DNA from: Eutreptiella sp. 'Long Island Sound 2002'
Taxonomy: Eukaryota; Euglenozoa; Euglenophyceae; Eutreptiales; Eutreptiaceae
Assembly (NCBI GenBank): GCA_964036045.1
Contig: OZ038383.1
Coordinates: forward strand, 33,251,394-33,315,393
Direction: 5' to 3'
Length of the DNA stretch: 64,000 nucleotides
Shown here: positions 41,608 to 52,614 of the stretch, in pieces
Layout: every line of letters begins with the position of its first letter
How positions within the stretch are numbered: position 1 is the stretch's first letter
The notes under the pieces: model-generated
The model's input: the letters and a program-made list of their open reading frames with translations, nothing else
Databases searched by the model: none
What the model was told of the DNA's origin: nothing
Translations under genes and position numbers: made by a program

Positions 41608-43360
41608 GTAGCGTGCAGGGAGACAGTGTTCGACAGCACACTAGACTGAATTCATGAATGGGGAACTCCTGGGGATTCAATGGATTCACCACCACACCAT
41701 GATACAGTTGGGGCACCACTAACAACAGCAGGAGAATGTGTACAGCATGCAATTGTCAATTGTTGTTGTTTGTGCCGCTGTTTGTGCCCCTGTTTGCCTC
41801 AGTGTTTGTCTCAATGTCCATGTTTGTGCGCATGCTTGTCCTTGTCTTGGTTGTGGTGTATTTGTTTGTGTTTGTCTGTGTGCGTGCTTTGTGCTTGTAT
41901 TTGTCCTTGATTTTGTGATTCTTCTAGTTATGGTATTTGGATCTCCGTTGGTGTTGGCCCCCACGGCTGCCCAGGCGTGCGTGACTTCACCCTGGTGTGG
42001 GGGTGTGACCACAGGGGGGCCCGGGCTAAAACGCAACCTGGGAGGCGGTGTTGCCATGAGGTTGTGTGCCCCACCCCTGATGGGCCACCATAGGGAAGCC
42101 ATGATGGGGCAGGACGGGCTCCACCGGGGGGGGGGGGGTTGTGAGTTGTGGTCAGGCTTCCCTGCTGCCCAGCCCGCACCTGGGCTTTGTGCTCCCTTAC
42201 CCATGGCACCCCTCCCCTTCTCCCTTCCCGTGTCCCTTCCATAGGTACAGATCATGGGTGGAATCGGATTCTAGGAGTCGTTGTGGGGACCCCATCCTAC
42301 TTCCTGATGTGGGGCCCTCTGTGGGGCCTCATCCGGGGCTGTGTGGGAGGCTCCTTGAAGGGGCGGACGGAGAGACGGGGAACTGAGTGTGGGGCCGGGC
42401 CACCGACCCCCTTCGCTCCAGGGTGTGGTCGTTGTGAGGGAGCAGCGGTCCACGAATGAGTGGATGGGTGTTGCACCCCCACGCTCCGCCTTTGTGTGTT
42501 CATTTTTGTGAGGGGCTGGGCGCCGCACAGCTGTGGGCCTAGGATTGGATCGGTGGTGGAAAAATCTTTTCTGGATTGGGGTGTGCCGGGGTAGCAGACC
42601 ACGAATGAGTGCATGGGCACCGCTCCCCCGTGTTTACACCTCCTTGCCTTGGTCTCCTTGCCCCTTATTTGTAAACAAGTACGTATGTATCACAAACGAC
42701 GAACCCTAGTAATGTAATTTTGTTTCCGAAAGGGCTGAACCCTGGCCAGCACCCTGGCGTGCCCACAACATGGGAGGGTCACTTGGCCCGGTAACATTCC
42801 GGAACCCTTAGAGGGGTAGCACCTCAGGTGCAGCCACCACTAGCCGGCAGCCATGCACCCTTGGGGTAAGTCTACCCACACCACCACACAACAATAATAG
42901 TTTAATCGTAATTTAATGCGGTACCGCAGTAGTGGCATGGTCAACCCCCCCCCCCCCCCCCGGGTCTTGTCGTGGCCACACAGCCGGACTCAACCGGGTG
43001 CGGTATGGGGTAGCCTTGAAAGGGGTATATCCCATGTCGGCAACCTATAATTCCGTGATAACCCCGTACCGCGCCGTGACTGCACTAACACTATTAGGAC
43101 ATCCTAGGTTTCGGATGTCTGGGGTGAAGTCCCTTGAAACTTAGGTTCCATTCAGCGACTCACCTCCGCCCGTTGTGTCCCCTCTTGGGCTAACAGAGGA
43201 GGGCCACCGCTACTGTTACCCCGAGGTTATGGTCCACAGTAATGCTTCTACTCTTTCTTGCTGCAAAGCACATCAAGATGGATTACGATAGAGGACCCGG
43301 AACTGACAACGGACATGTTAACTAGGACAGCTCATGGGCTAGGGGTTGTGGGACAAAGTT
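41608..43360. other. No supported gene
   Basis: A GT-rich segment (41,760-41,920), a G12 run (42,127) and two related ~90-bp segments with CACGAATGAGTG.ATGGG (42,450 and 42,602) are the only structure seen. C18 at 42,944-42,961 is the longest homopolymer here. The Val/Cys-rich frame at 41,738-42,244 is a translation of low-complexity DNA. Confidence 0.55.
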
Positions 43361-43367
43361 CCGGCTA

Positions 43368-43513
43368 TGAATCCTAGCCCGACGAAGCGCTTTGGGCAGT
43401 TGTCAGCCACCAGTGTGCCCAACCAAGGGTGCAGTTGCTATGAATCCTAGCCCCACAACGGGCTTTGGGTAGTTGTCAGCCACCAATGTGCCCACCCAAG
43501 GGTGTAGTTGTCG
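43368..43513. repeat. 73-bp direct duplication
   Basis: Two adjacent copies of a unit beginning TATGAATCCTAGCCC, with GGGCTTTGGG.AGTTGTCAGC in the middle and CCAAGGGTG.AGTTG at the end. Confidence 0.85.
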
Positions 43514-43534
43514 CCCCCCCCGTGAAAGTCGCTG

Positions 43535-45400
43535 TCATAGCAGCCCATACACCCGAGTCACCTTGAGGCAAGGAAGGACCTTGAGGGGATGCGGGCTGCC
43601 CGTGGGGGTGTGGTACAGCAGAGACCAGCTGCACATACGCCGGAGTCCCCCCAATCGAGCCAGGGCCGCAAGGGGATAGGGATGCCCAGTGGGGGTGTGG
43701 TACAAATGTGACATCAACCCCCCCCCGCCCGTGACGGAGACACCCGAGTCCCCACGGCCTTTGAAGGGCCGTGAGGGGATAGGGACGCCCCGTGGAGCTT
43801 TGGTATGGGTGTGATACAACCCCTAAGTGGCGGTTACACTCGAGCCCCGCCTTGTGGGAACCCATCCCTCCGCCCTCTGCTGGTGTTCCCCACGGAGGGG
43901 AACATCTCCGCCTGCTCTTTATTGGTGCTCACGGGTGGGGAGCCGAACCCTCTGGCTTGTGCTAGTGTGCAAAGAGGAGCGCACCTAGTCCCTCCGCCCT
44001 TCGCATGAGAATGGGGAACTTGTCCGTTTGCCCTATGCTCGTGTGCACGGCGTCGGGGGGGTGTCCCTTTGCTGTGTGCTGGTGCGCAACAAGGCATGTG
44101 CGCGTCCCTCAGCCCTATGCTAGTGTGCACACGGAAGGGGAATATATCCCTAGCCCCATGCTATTGTACACACGAGGGAGGAACTTGTCTCTTTGTTGTG
44201 TGCTAATGTGCACTAGGGCAGGGAAACCATCCCTCTACCCTATGATGTTGTGTACAAGCAAGGGAAACTGGCTCTTTGCCCTGTGTTGGTGTGCACAGGG
44301 GAGTGGAACCTGCCCCCCATTAGCAACGGGTACGCCCGAGTCCCCGTTGTCAAAGAAAGGCCTTGAGGGAATAGAGACACCCCAAGGCGGTATGGTACAA
44401 GTGAGACATAACTCCCAAGCGGCTGATAAAACAAAGTTCCCCTAGTTGAGGAAGGGCCGTAAGGGGTTTGGGACTCCCCGTGGGCTTCGGTACGGGTGAG
44501 ACGAAACCCCGCAAAAGCAGATACACCCTGCCTCTTCCCGGTCGAGGGCCGTGAAAGAATAGGGACGCTTCGGGGGGGGGGGGGGGATGGTATGGGTGTG
44601 ACACAACGCCCCATTAGTAGTTACACCCGAGTGTCCCCAAGTCAGGGAAAGGTTCTAAGCACATAGGGACGCCCCGTCAGGGTATGGTATGGGTCAAATA
44701 CAACCCCAAAACAGCACATGAATTCGGGTCCTGATGGTCGAAGAAGCCCTGTGAGGGGATAGGGAAGCCCCGGAGGGGAGGGGGGTATGGTACGGGTGTA
44801 ACACAACCCCAGGCTACAAATACACCTTGGTCCTCAATGACTGGCTCCCCTCCCCGGTGCGCATCAGCAAAGGGTGCAAGGACAGGTTCCCCACACCGCT
44901 GCACACTAGCACAGGGCGGAGGAACGACCCCCCCCCCCCTTGTGCACACTAGTCAAGGATGAGGCACTGGTTCTCCACCCCCGTGTGAAGGGCAAAGAGA
45001 CTAGGTCCCCTACCTCGTGCGCATAAGCACAAGGCATAGGGACTGGGTCTCCTCACCTTTGCACACTAGCATAGGGTAGAGGCAGAGGATCTTTCTCCCC
45101 ACGCGTGTGCGACCTAACAAAGGGCGGAGGGACAAGTTCCCCAACCCTGTGCACACTAGCAGCGTGCAGAGCAACATGTTTCCAACAATTGTGCCCACTA
45201 GCACAGGGTGGGGGGGGTAGGTTCCCTTCCATTGTGAGCATCAGCAATGGGCGGAGGGATTGGGTCCCCTCCTAAGTGAGCATCACAACAGTGGGAGGGA
45301 CTGGGCAACAGCCCCTGGGCACATCAACAAAGGGTAGAGGGACGGTTCGCCCTCCTGTGTGCACACCATGACCGGTCGGGGGGGTTGTGTCACAACAGTG
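43535..45400. repeat. Interleaved ~95-bp and ~55-bp tandem arrays
   Basis: Class 1 units (ACACCCGAGTCCCC, then GGGCCGTGAGGGGATAGGGA, then CCCCGTG, then TGGTA.GGGTGTGA) recur three times at 43,535-43,820 and five times at 44,328-44,815. An inverted piece lies at 45,385-45,470. Class 2 units contain GTGCACACTAGCACAGGG plus CGGAGGGAC. They occur reversed at 43,870-44,325 and forward at 44,815-45,365. The block is thus a partly mirror-symmetric satellite. No coding potential is supported. Confidence 0.8.
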
Positions 45401-45474
45401 CCATCCCCCATGGGGCTTCCCTCTCTCCTCACAGCCCTTTCGTTGACGGAGGGCACTTGGGTGTATCTACAGCC

Positions 45475-46069
45475 GCAAGCTGGTGCATGCAGGTATCACC
45501 AAGCCATCCCAGATGTCTGTTGCAGACCAGGGGGCATTGCAATTCCGCCAATTGTGGCGTAGCATTGTCCGGCGTTATACTGTGGTTCAGGTGGACAACT
45601 AGTGGTATGCCCAGTTTCAAGCCAATCCAGTGAAACACAATGTCTGTTCAGATGTCACCACAATAGTGGTCTTGCACTAACCCCCCCCCCCCCCCCTTTT
45701 CTTGGTCACCCGAGTCTTCAGGACCTAGTGGACCGGGTTGACACAGTGGCCATGGCAGTTGTTGCACAGAGCAGGGATATTTTGAAGGTGTGCAATGATG
45801 TGTGCAATGCACCCGTTTCTTGGAGAACCATCCGTGCCCCCCTCGATATTGCCCGGGATGCTAGTAGACAGCACCTCTTTTGGCAACCATTTGGCATATA
45901 TGAGTCTCGTATAGGTCAGAATCAAGAGCTCTTGGATCTACTCAATATGCTAAGCAGTACCCAACGACATTGCCACACCCCGATGGCATTACTCGTTGAT
46001 GGCAACTTCCACCACCGGGTGCTCAAAGGATTATACTCCAGAGCAACCATTGAGTGGAATTTTCTGGAT
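45475..46069 (+). pseudogene. Gene K, 5-prime part: paralogue of gene L, interrupted by a retrotransposon
   Basis: After a TCTACAG acceptor the frame reads KLVHAGITKPSQMSVADQG and YTVVQVDN, TAG 45600-45602, WYAQFQANPVKHNV, then VLH and TAA 45678-45680. After C16 it gives FLGHPSLQDLVDRVDTVAM, RAPLDIARD, LLVDGNFHHRVLKGLY and TIEWNFLD. Gene L has the same order (LVHAPMPSLT, DNWVKKNYGV, VLHLPALPPFQGH, RVPLDIVRQ, CVDMKIHYEVLKYLYG, SWNFQ), so the alignment passes through both UAR codons. Coding stops at 46,069 where the retrotransposon begins and resumes at 51,037. Confidence 0.7.
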
Positions 46070-46077
46070 TGACTATT

Positions 46078-46150
46078 AGCTTTGCTAACTGGGGTTTTAT
46101 ATGCTTGCTGTATTTGTTCCAGATTGTTTTTGAAATTTTGCTTGGGGAAG
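46078..46150. repeat. Split direct repeat A1
   Basis: 73 bp starting AGCTTTGCTAACTGGGG and ending TTTTGCTTGGGGAAG. The identical-length partner A2 lies at 50,815-50,887. The gag ATG follows immediately at 46,151. Confidence 0.95.
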
Positions 46151-46864
46151 ATGGCGGAATGCATGGAGTTCCAGGATTACCTCCAGGCCGGAGTGCACAT
46201 CTCTGTGCGAGAGGGGACCCCAGCAAGATCATGGGCTAAGGCAAAAACGAGGTTAACCAAGTCCCTTCGCCATCTGGGGGACTCGCGTTCGCAATGGCTC
46301 GAGACTTTTGCCAGTGCCTCGGGATTCGGAGGGATAGAAGAAGTGCTCATTGAGAACCTCATCGGGTACACGCTGACAGAGTAGATCCAAATCAACATGA
46401 CTACAGGGGCTTTTGAGAAAATCCGTGTGCAGTCGGAAGGTGGGAATAAAGCCTCAGACCCTGCCTTGATGAGCCTGTTGGAAGGGCAGGTAGCCCTCAT
46501 CAAGTCCCTCACTGAAAAGGTGAACAGCCTCTCACAAGCACCGACCCGCTCAGAGAATACCATGCCGCGTCTATGCCTCAAGGAATTGCATGATTGGGCC
46601 TTGGTATGGAACCACCTTCAGTGGGTGACCAGGGTCCTATACTACCTCAAGTGCGCGATCCTCAAAGAGGCCCTGCCGCTGGACTCCATCAGAATGACCC
46701 CCAAGTGGGACGATGAGGCGCAGAAGCCGCTTCTTTTTAGCCTCTTGGACGATCAGAAAAAGGATACAACGGTATGGATTGAGGTGGTGGGGACTAGAGG
46801 TTCAACAGGGGATGCCCCCATGGATGGAAGCTCACCCCCCCCCCCCCCCGGTGCTGTCACTTAA
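46151..46864 (+). CDS. PAT-like element gag
   Basis: ATG 46151 lies directly after A1. The first ~77 codons (QAGVHISVREGTPARSWAKA and onward) run to TAG 46382-46384 (GYTLTE-TAG-IQINMTTGAF). The frame then continues through a probable coiled coil (MSLLEGQVALIKSLTEKVNS) and a helical domain with LHDWALVWNHLQWVTRVLYY. TAA at 46862-46864 follows a C15 tract that probably shifts the frame. Further on, CKTCKGHGSIERQRVWNC (about 47,115-47,170) is a possible zinc-binding segment, maybe the gag C-terminus. Expected role: capsid of the retrotransposition particle. Confidence 0.6.
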
Positions 46865-47389
46865 TAGCTTTGCGCTCCTGATGGTTGAATCTCTCTGGCT
46901 TCTGGTGTGGTCCTCCGTTCATTGCTACAAGGAACAATACGAGTCGGATTCCACCTCCTCCAAGCAGGCATCGGCAGACCCTGACTTCACCTCAGGCCTG
47001 AGTACGGCAGGGGCGCGGCTCAAAAAGGTCAGCGCCGTCGTTTCAAAATGGTGGATGGAGTGGAATATTATGAGGTCCATAACGGAGAGTGGGTGCGGTT
47101 GGACTCCGCCCGATTGGGACCCTGTAAAACCTGCAAGGGGCACGGGTCCATCGAAAGGCAACGGGTGTGGAATTGCCCTGGATTGGAGTGACGGGACTTG
47201 GCGGCCCGGCCGGTGGACGCGACATCAATGCTACAACGGCTGGACCGCTTCCGGAAGGGGGTGTCTGAGCTCGCGCCAACCCATGTGGCTTCCCAAGACG
47301 TCATCGACTGGCCGGCGGTGGTAGATGCATGGCAAATCTTGGGTGAGACCAACCCCGCAGAGTGCCCGGCAGCCTGCCTGCTTTTAGCG

Positions 47390-48219
47390 TGGAGGCCGTC
47401 GACGAGGAGAGCCGCCTACCCCGGTTTGCCCAGTTCGGAGGCACTGTCCAGCCAAGCGACATGCAGGCGTTGGCGGAAAAGGTCCTCCTCTCCATGTTTG
47501 CCCGGGGCTAGAAAGCGGCGGCAGCCAGGGGATGTATATCCGCCCTAAAGGCGGTGGCCACCTTGGGACGGATCCCCGCGTTACAGTCCGATAGATTGTG
47601 GAGGCTTTGAAAGGCGGCGGTGGTTTCCCCGGGACAGCGATAGTTTGGGGGGCCGGACCTCCTCTAGCTTATGAGTGAGTCGTGAACCACGGTGGGGGAG
47701 TGCAGAATATGCGCAGCGGCGGTCCTGTCCTTTGCCACGCTATGTAGAGTGGGGGAAATCTCGTCACTTCGACGATCAAACGTCTCTAAGGTGGGCTCAC
47801 GTACCAAGGCGTCAAGCGCGACCACCGCCATATCACACGACAACTCGGGCCGTACGCGCAGGCTTGGGCTTCATGGCTCCGCCGGATCGCACCGGGTGAA
47901 GCACCAGCGTGGGACGTGCAACAGCACTCGAAATGGGTATGGCCAAGCTCCTGCAAGGGACTCACAGAGGTGAGGCACGATGGCATTCCTGGAGGCGGGC
48001 AGGCATACATACCTCCGTTGGTTGGCACTGCCACGGAGGCACCTCCTGTGGTGGGGCAGATGGCATAGGATCAAAATTGCACACTTGTACGCGTCTCCCC
48101 CCGACGAATTTGAATGTGTGCAGATTACGAGACTGCAATGGCCAGCCAATGAGGGAATCCAATGGCGCAAAACTGATATCGGGGATCTGTGGCCGCATAG
48201 TCTTACGGAGCTATTCTAA
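47390..48219 (+). CDS. PAT-like element tyrosine recombinase
   Basis: An N-terminal helical part contains VQPSDMQALAEKVLLSMFAR, followed by TAG 47509-47511 and KAAAARGCISALKAVATLGR. Box I is AAAVLSFATLCRVGEISSLR (47,710-47,770), carrying the R..E of the family. The HxxR box appears as RWHSWRRAGIHT near 47,976-48,015. After a one-base frame change, LPRRHLLWWGRWHRIKIAHL and Y (48,030-48,092) supply the Trp and the candidate nucleophilic Tyr. TGA near 47,608 and 47,680, further TAGs and the frame change suggest damage. The role is recombinase-mediated integration of the circular DNA. The position before RT separates it from canonical DIRS elements, where YR is last. Confidence 0.6.
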
Positions 48220-48710
48220 AACGACGAGGCAGTCCGGAAATCACCAGCCGATGGCAAGCGGACGCCGTCCAAACGGAGTGACGGAGGGGCAAAGAAGGAC
48301 AAGGCCCCGGGAGACGCGGCGGTCGGTTCCAGCCGCCTGGAGGGAGGAAGATCAAAGTGCCGGCGCAAAGATACCCCGGAAGCCACAGGGGCGAGAGCAC
48401 CAGAGGACATCCAGCCTCCCGGGGGCACGAGGTCCGTGGACCCGATGCCGGCACGGGGTAAGGCCCCCAGCGCCTCCAGAGAAGCCTGCATCGACATTGA
48501 TGAACAGGCGGACGTGGAAATGGGTCCTCCGACACGTCCCGAAGCCGGTGGAGGAGGGAGACGTACCGTACCAGGTCTGGCATGAGGACGATTCCAAGGA
48601 CGACCACGGGGTTTCACGACGTGGAGAACAAGGCCTCGAACCACCGCAGGGCTCGGAGCCAAGCACCTGGCAACGCTGGCACGACGTGCGGCCGGTGGTG
48701 CCGGTAAACG

Positions 48711-50636
48711 ATGATTGCCTTCGGGAGAGGGCCGTGGATCCGGTCGGAGCGGGGTCGGCACCGGCTGGACGAAATTTCTCAAGGTCTGAGACTGAGTGGT
48801 AACCTGAGGGATCCACTACACCCACGAATCCGTTTTTGGTTCATCCGAGGGGGGAGGGTAGCAAGGGACCTAGGTATGGTGGATGTAGATGACCAATTAG
48901 TTGCAGCTTTGGACTCCTTGAGAGGGGATGTGTGGTCTTGTGTGTTGCGGGACTCCACCTCCCCGATTAGCCTCCTCCTAAGCCTTGACCCGTCTGTGTT
49001 GGATAGAGGGCTGGGGCCGGTGGGCAACGTCCCCATCCCAGAATTCTTGTGGGATTTCCTTGCCCCACTTGACTTTCAAGAGGTAACCTCTCGTGATTTG
49101 GGGGAGATGCCCGAGATTTCCCCGGAGGGTCTCATTATGGCGCGTGCTTTGGTGCGGGACGGGGTCCTCCGGCAATGTGCTGAGGGCGGGGGTCCTATGG
49201 AGCCCAATGGCTACCTGTTCCCCAGCCCCAAGATTGCGGTCAAGGACTCCATGATTATGCATTTGGTGTGCCTGAATAAGTGCCATTGTTTTGAACCGCC
49301 GCGTTTCAGTTTGCCCTCGGTGGAAGATGTTGCTTTCCTTATACAAGCCCACAGTATGGGCCTCCCCAATCTTTCGCTGGGGACACCCTGTTTAGGCCAC
49401 CTGAACGACCCCTTCCTGCGTGAACTAGACAGTTTGCGACTTTTGGCGGAAACAGGGGCATCCCTCCTAGCTTGTCACATTGACCTTACCAATGCTTTCT
49501 GGTCATTGACTTTGCCGGCGCCTCATAAAAATAGCTTTAGAGTGCGCATTGACGGTAAATCTTACGCCTTTTCCTGCCTTCCTTTTGCTTGGCGTTTTTC
49601 ACCGGTCATATGCCAATATGTGCTTGCGTTTGTGACTAGTTCGGTAGATACCAGTGGACTCATAGTCCTGCACTATTTAGACGATTTCCTGGTTGTCGGT
49701 TACGGAAAAACTAGGGTAGGCTGGATGGCGCAGCGCCTGTGTGATGCTCTGCGTAGGGGAGGGGCAGTCATCAGCACTAAAAGTGTTCTGGATCCGGTGC
49801 CTGAAATCTAGTGGTTGGGCAAGTGGCTGGTGCTGTCTGGCGATGGGGCAGGGGTCTTCTCTCAGGGACAGGTGGGGGCGGCTTTGATGGGTCTGTGGAT
49901 TCGTGCTGCGGTCTTACCCCTTACCCGCAAACACGCCCGCAGGATCCTGGGTTGATTTATTTGGAGTTTGCGTCCTACTGTGGGGTTCGCCCCTTTTTGG
50001 AGTGGATGGTGGGCCCACTGTGAGTCGGGGGCAAATTGGGCCCAAAACAGCCCCCTTTCCTTGCCGCAAAGCCTCTTGCACTGCCTCTTCTTTCATACAA
50101 GGCTTGGAAACCGCAGTTACTGCTTCCCCTTAGCGTCTTTGGGTGGTGCGGTCCTGTATGTAGACGCCGCCTATGATATCGACCGGTTCAAAATTGGGGT
50201 CTGGGGCCCGCGTCTGGGCGGACCAGTGTTCCCGTGCTCCCCTAGTGTTTTTAAGCAACAAGAGGCGGAGCTTGAAGCCCTCATTGATGGGGTTAGGGTC
50301 TCCATCCGGGTGGGCTGGCCTATGTGGCGTCTTATAGGGGATAATTCCTCAGCTTTGGAACAGGTGGCCTCCCTCCGGTCGAATGCGGGGCTGAGGCTCC
50401 AAAACAGGCACCTTCGAAGGTTGTTTTATTTGCTCCAATGCCTGGAAGGTTTGGTGTACCTAGAATTTGTCCCGGGCGACCTAAACCCGGCGGACAGCCT
50501 TTCCAGGGAGGATTCAGAGTGGAACGGACTCGTGTAGGAGGCCTGTGCAGAGGCGGTGGATCGCCACATGGCCTTGGAATCGTTCCCAGGCGTCCCCTCC
50601 CCGATCTGGGTCTTGGGTTTCCCGAAAGGACGTTGA
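48711..50636 (+). CDS. PAT-like element reverse transcriptase - RNase H
   Basis: One frame from ATG 48711 to TGA 50634-50636, passing TAG 49809, TGA 49953 and TAG 50535 (first bases). RT motifs are PNGYLFPSPKIAVKDS, motif A CHIDLTNAFWSL (49,484), CLPFAWRFSPVICQ and motif C HYLDDFLVVG (49,670). TAG 49809 lies in PVPEI-TAG-WLGKWL, inside the conserved W/YLGK block. TGA 49953 lies in RRILG-TGA-FIWSLRPTVG. RNase H residues are YVDAAYD (50,155), ELEALIDGV, IGDNSSALEQ and NPADSLSRED (50,485), giving Asp-Glu-Asp-Asp. After TAG 50535, EACAEAVDRHMALESFPG continues. RNase H directly after RT is as in DIRS and PAT elements. Confidence 0.8.
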
Positions 50637-50754
50637 GGGGCAGCCCATAACCTGGATGAAGTGGCCCTGGGTCAGCCGAGCCGGAGGCCTAACTTGTTGG
50701 CACCTGGCCCTGGAATTTGTGCTGGTTATGCCCCCTATATGAATGAACAAAATA

Positions 50755-50807
50755 AGCAGCGAGGAACCACAATATGCCTGATTTGCGTTTTGCTTTGTTC
50801 GTAAAAC
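50755..50807. repeat. Split direct repeat B1
   Basis: 53 bp starting AGCAGCGAGGAACCACAATA and ending CGTAAAAC; partner B2 at 50,985-51,037. Seven bases separate B1 from A2, as expected for the joined internal repeat. Confidence 0.93.
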
Positions 50808-50814
50808 GACCGCG

Positions 50815-50887
50815 AGCTTTGCTAACTGGGGTTTTTTATGCCTGCGTTATTTGTTCCAGATTGTTTTTGAAATTTTGCCTGGGGAAG
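50815..50887. repeat. Split direct repeat A2
   Basis: Second copy of A1, starting AGCTTTGCTAACTGGGG, with about seven substitutions and no length change. Confidence 0.95.
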
Positions 50888-50984
50888 CCCGCCAACCCCC
50901 CTGGAATGGCAGGGCGCCCACCCACCCACCCAATGAACAACATGTGTTTCTATGCCGTTTGTACGCCTTTGTGGATTATGGTAC

Positions 50985-51037
50985 AGCAGCGAGGAACCAC
51001 AATATGCTTGATTTGCGTTTTGCTTTGTACGTAAAAC
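50985..51037. repeat. Split direct repeat B2
   Basis: Second copy of B1 and right terminus of the element; gene K coding sequence resumes directly after it. Confidence 0.93.
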
Positions 51038-52218
51038 CGTTGCGGCGTATCCCCTGGTTTTACGGCGTGTGGCACCCCTACAAACACGTCTGCAGGATCA
51101 TCTGGCGTACATTCTTTCCTTTGTTTGCATACATCAGCGGTCCCGTGTTTGAGGCAGGTGCGTGCATATATAACCTCCCCAAACTCATTGTCATAGAGAA
51201 ACCTCTCCTTGCGCTCTTTCTCGTAGCCGAGATATACGGCCACGGTTGCGGCTATAAAGTGCCCTGCTTGAGGGAGGTGCCGACCAAGTAACTCTACACA
51301 CGCAAAACGGGTCGTGCCTCCTTCGGGGCCTCGATGCTCTCCTTCATTATTACCTCCTAGCCATCTTTGTAGTGGGAATCTTAGTGCGTAGTTGCGTTTG
51401 GGGTGGGCGCGCCGACGGATCGGGTATAGTAGCCACATGTCCGCTTCAGCGCTGTGTGGGTCTACTCCCGGACCTTGCCGGTCGGGCCGCAGCAAAAACG
51501 GGCTATGTCCGCACCATATGCGGCGCACTTCTATACAATACATAATGGCATAACGACAAGCCCGGTGCTGCCCATATGGAGGAATGTTATGAGGCCCTGC
51601 TAGCAAAATGGCGCGCACAGTGCAAGCAAAACCCCGGCAAGCACACGGTGCATGAGGCTTGTAATCTGTTCCGCACCATGCTTTCACGTCACCGAGCACA
51701 TGCAACGGAGTCCCTCTCCGGAAGTGTGTGTGTTGAGGAGCGGGATAGGGCATGGGCACTAATGCGTGGTGCAGGAGGGAAGGAGCATCCCAGTGTGCGG
51801 TGGTCCTTAGGTCCAGTCAATGTGGTTGAGGCAAAAAGCGACACAACATATACCTTCTTCGAAAAGGGAACCTGGTGTGCACTAAGTGTTGCGTTCATGA
51901 AGTCTATTCCAAAGTGTTTTCTTCGCACCCTACTCGGTGGGCACAGGGCAACATATCCCACTTAGGCCATCTGTCAACTGCCGCGAGGCCCGGGCAGCTG
52001 TAGAAACAGTTGGGTTCATACCAATTGCAATTCAGCAAATTGTTCCCCCATTACCAAATACCAAGTTCGTTGATCATGTGCGCACCCCCCCTAGGGATGT
52101 TGTAGTACCTATGATCCGGGCTAGGGATGCGGCCGATGTTGATGCCCTCTCTGATGGCCGTGTACGTGTTGTGCTAAGTGAGGAGATGAGTGAATTTGAC
52201 CTGATAGATTCGGATTGA
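51037..52218 (+). pseudogene. Gene K, 3-prime part
   Basis: Coding resumes with RIPWFYGVWHPYKHV, matching LPLIYGVWHP-TAG-KHM of gene L, and continues FPLFAYISGPVFEAGACIYN and LIVIEKPLLALFLV to TAA 51,289. A decayed segment follows. From about 51,500 the frame reads ALLYNT, TAA 51543-51545, WHNDKPGAAHMEECYEAL (L: AALVTW-TAG-PWHSRTPGRTHSEEYGEAM). It continues to 51,965, then in another frame to VVLSEEMSEFDLIDSD and TGA 52,216. The acidic end parallels the acidic C-terminus of L. Frame changes and missing parts indicate a non-functional copy. Confidence 0.6.
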
Positions 52219-52275
52219 ACGCGAGGGTGGTGGCAGTGTTAACCCCCCCCCCCCCAAGACAGCCCAATAAGTGTT

Positions 52276-52614
52276 TTGATATGTGCACCCCTATTATTGC
52301 GTTCCCCCCAATGTCTAGGCTCTCCAGAGCGCAGCTTTGTCTCAGTCCGAGTTTCTGGAAGGTGTTTGATGGTTCTTGTTGATCCGGGCCCTGCAGAGCG
52401 TAGCATGTCACAGTTGCCCAATATGTGTGGACCATTGGTCCTGTCGTATTTCTTTCTTGGGGCTGGGCTAGTCGTGGACGATGCCATCAGGCCACCATCT
52501 TTGCACACATCTCCTTGCTTTCATATTGTAATGTGCACCCGCTACGGTAGCTTGTGTGACCCTCGAAGAGGTGTGCCTAGCATTGCTGCAGTGCTACGCT
52601 GCTACAGTGTCTGA
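52276..52614 (+). CDS. Hypothetical ORF downstream of gene K
   Basis: A 113-codon frame ending TGA 52612-52614, with hydrophobic LSYFFLGAGLVVDDAIRPP and Cys/Pro-rich sequence (GPAERSMSQLPNMCGP). It lies just after a C12 tract, so the frame may join the end of K. No family recognised. Confidence 0.3.
   Translation: MICAPLLLRSPQCLGSPERSFVSVRVSGRCLMVLVDPGPAERSMSQLPNMCGPLVLSYFFLGAGLVVDDAIRPPSLHTSPCFHIVMCTRYGSLCDPRRGVPSIAAVLRCYSV

Larger units (their letters stand above)
46070..51036 (+). mobile_element. PAT/Kangaroo-like tyrosine-recombinase retrotransposon with split direct repeats
   Basis: Structure: A1 (46,078-46,150), ORFs, B1 (50,755-50,807), A2 (50,815-50,887), B2 (50,985-51,037). A1/A2 are 73 bp each and B1/B2 53 bp each, with a few mismatches per pair. 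This A1-ORFs-B1A2-B2 arrangement is the split direct repeat structure of PAT and Kangaroo elements, which integrate through a circular intermediate using a tyrosine recombinase and leave no target duplication. ORF order is gag, YR, RT-RNase H, all on +. Removing 46,070-51,036 joins two parts of gene K in frame. Several UAG and at least three UGA lie within its ORFs, so this copy may be partly decayed. Confidence 0.9.

Noticed and set aside
41738-42244. 168-aa Val/Cys-rich ORF
   Set aside because: Translation of a GT-rich low-complexity stretch.
50950-51759. 269-aa minus-strand ORF overlapping the right end of the YR element and gene K
   Set aside because: It spans the B2 repeat and the K pseudogene, whose + strand frame aligns with gene L; the minus frame is therefore a shadow.
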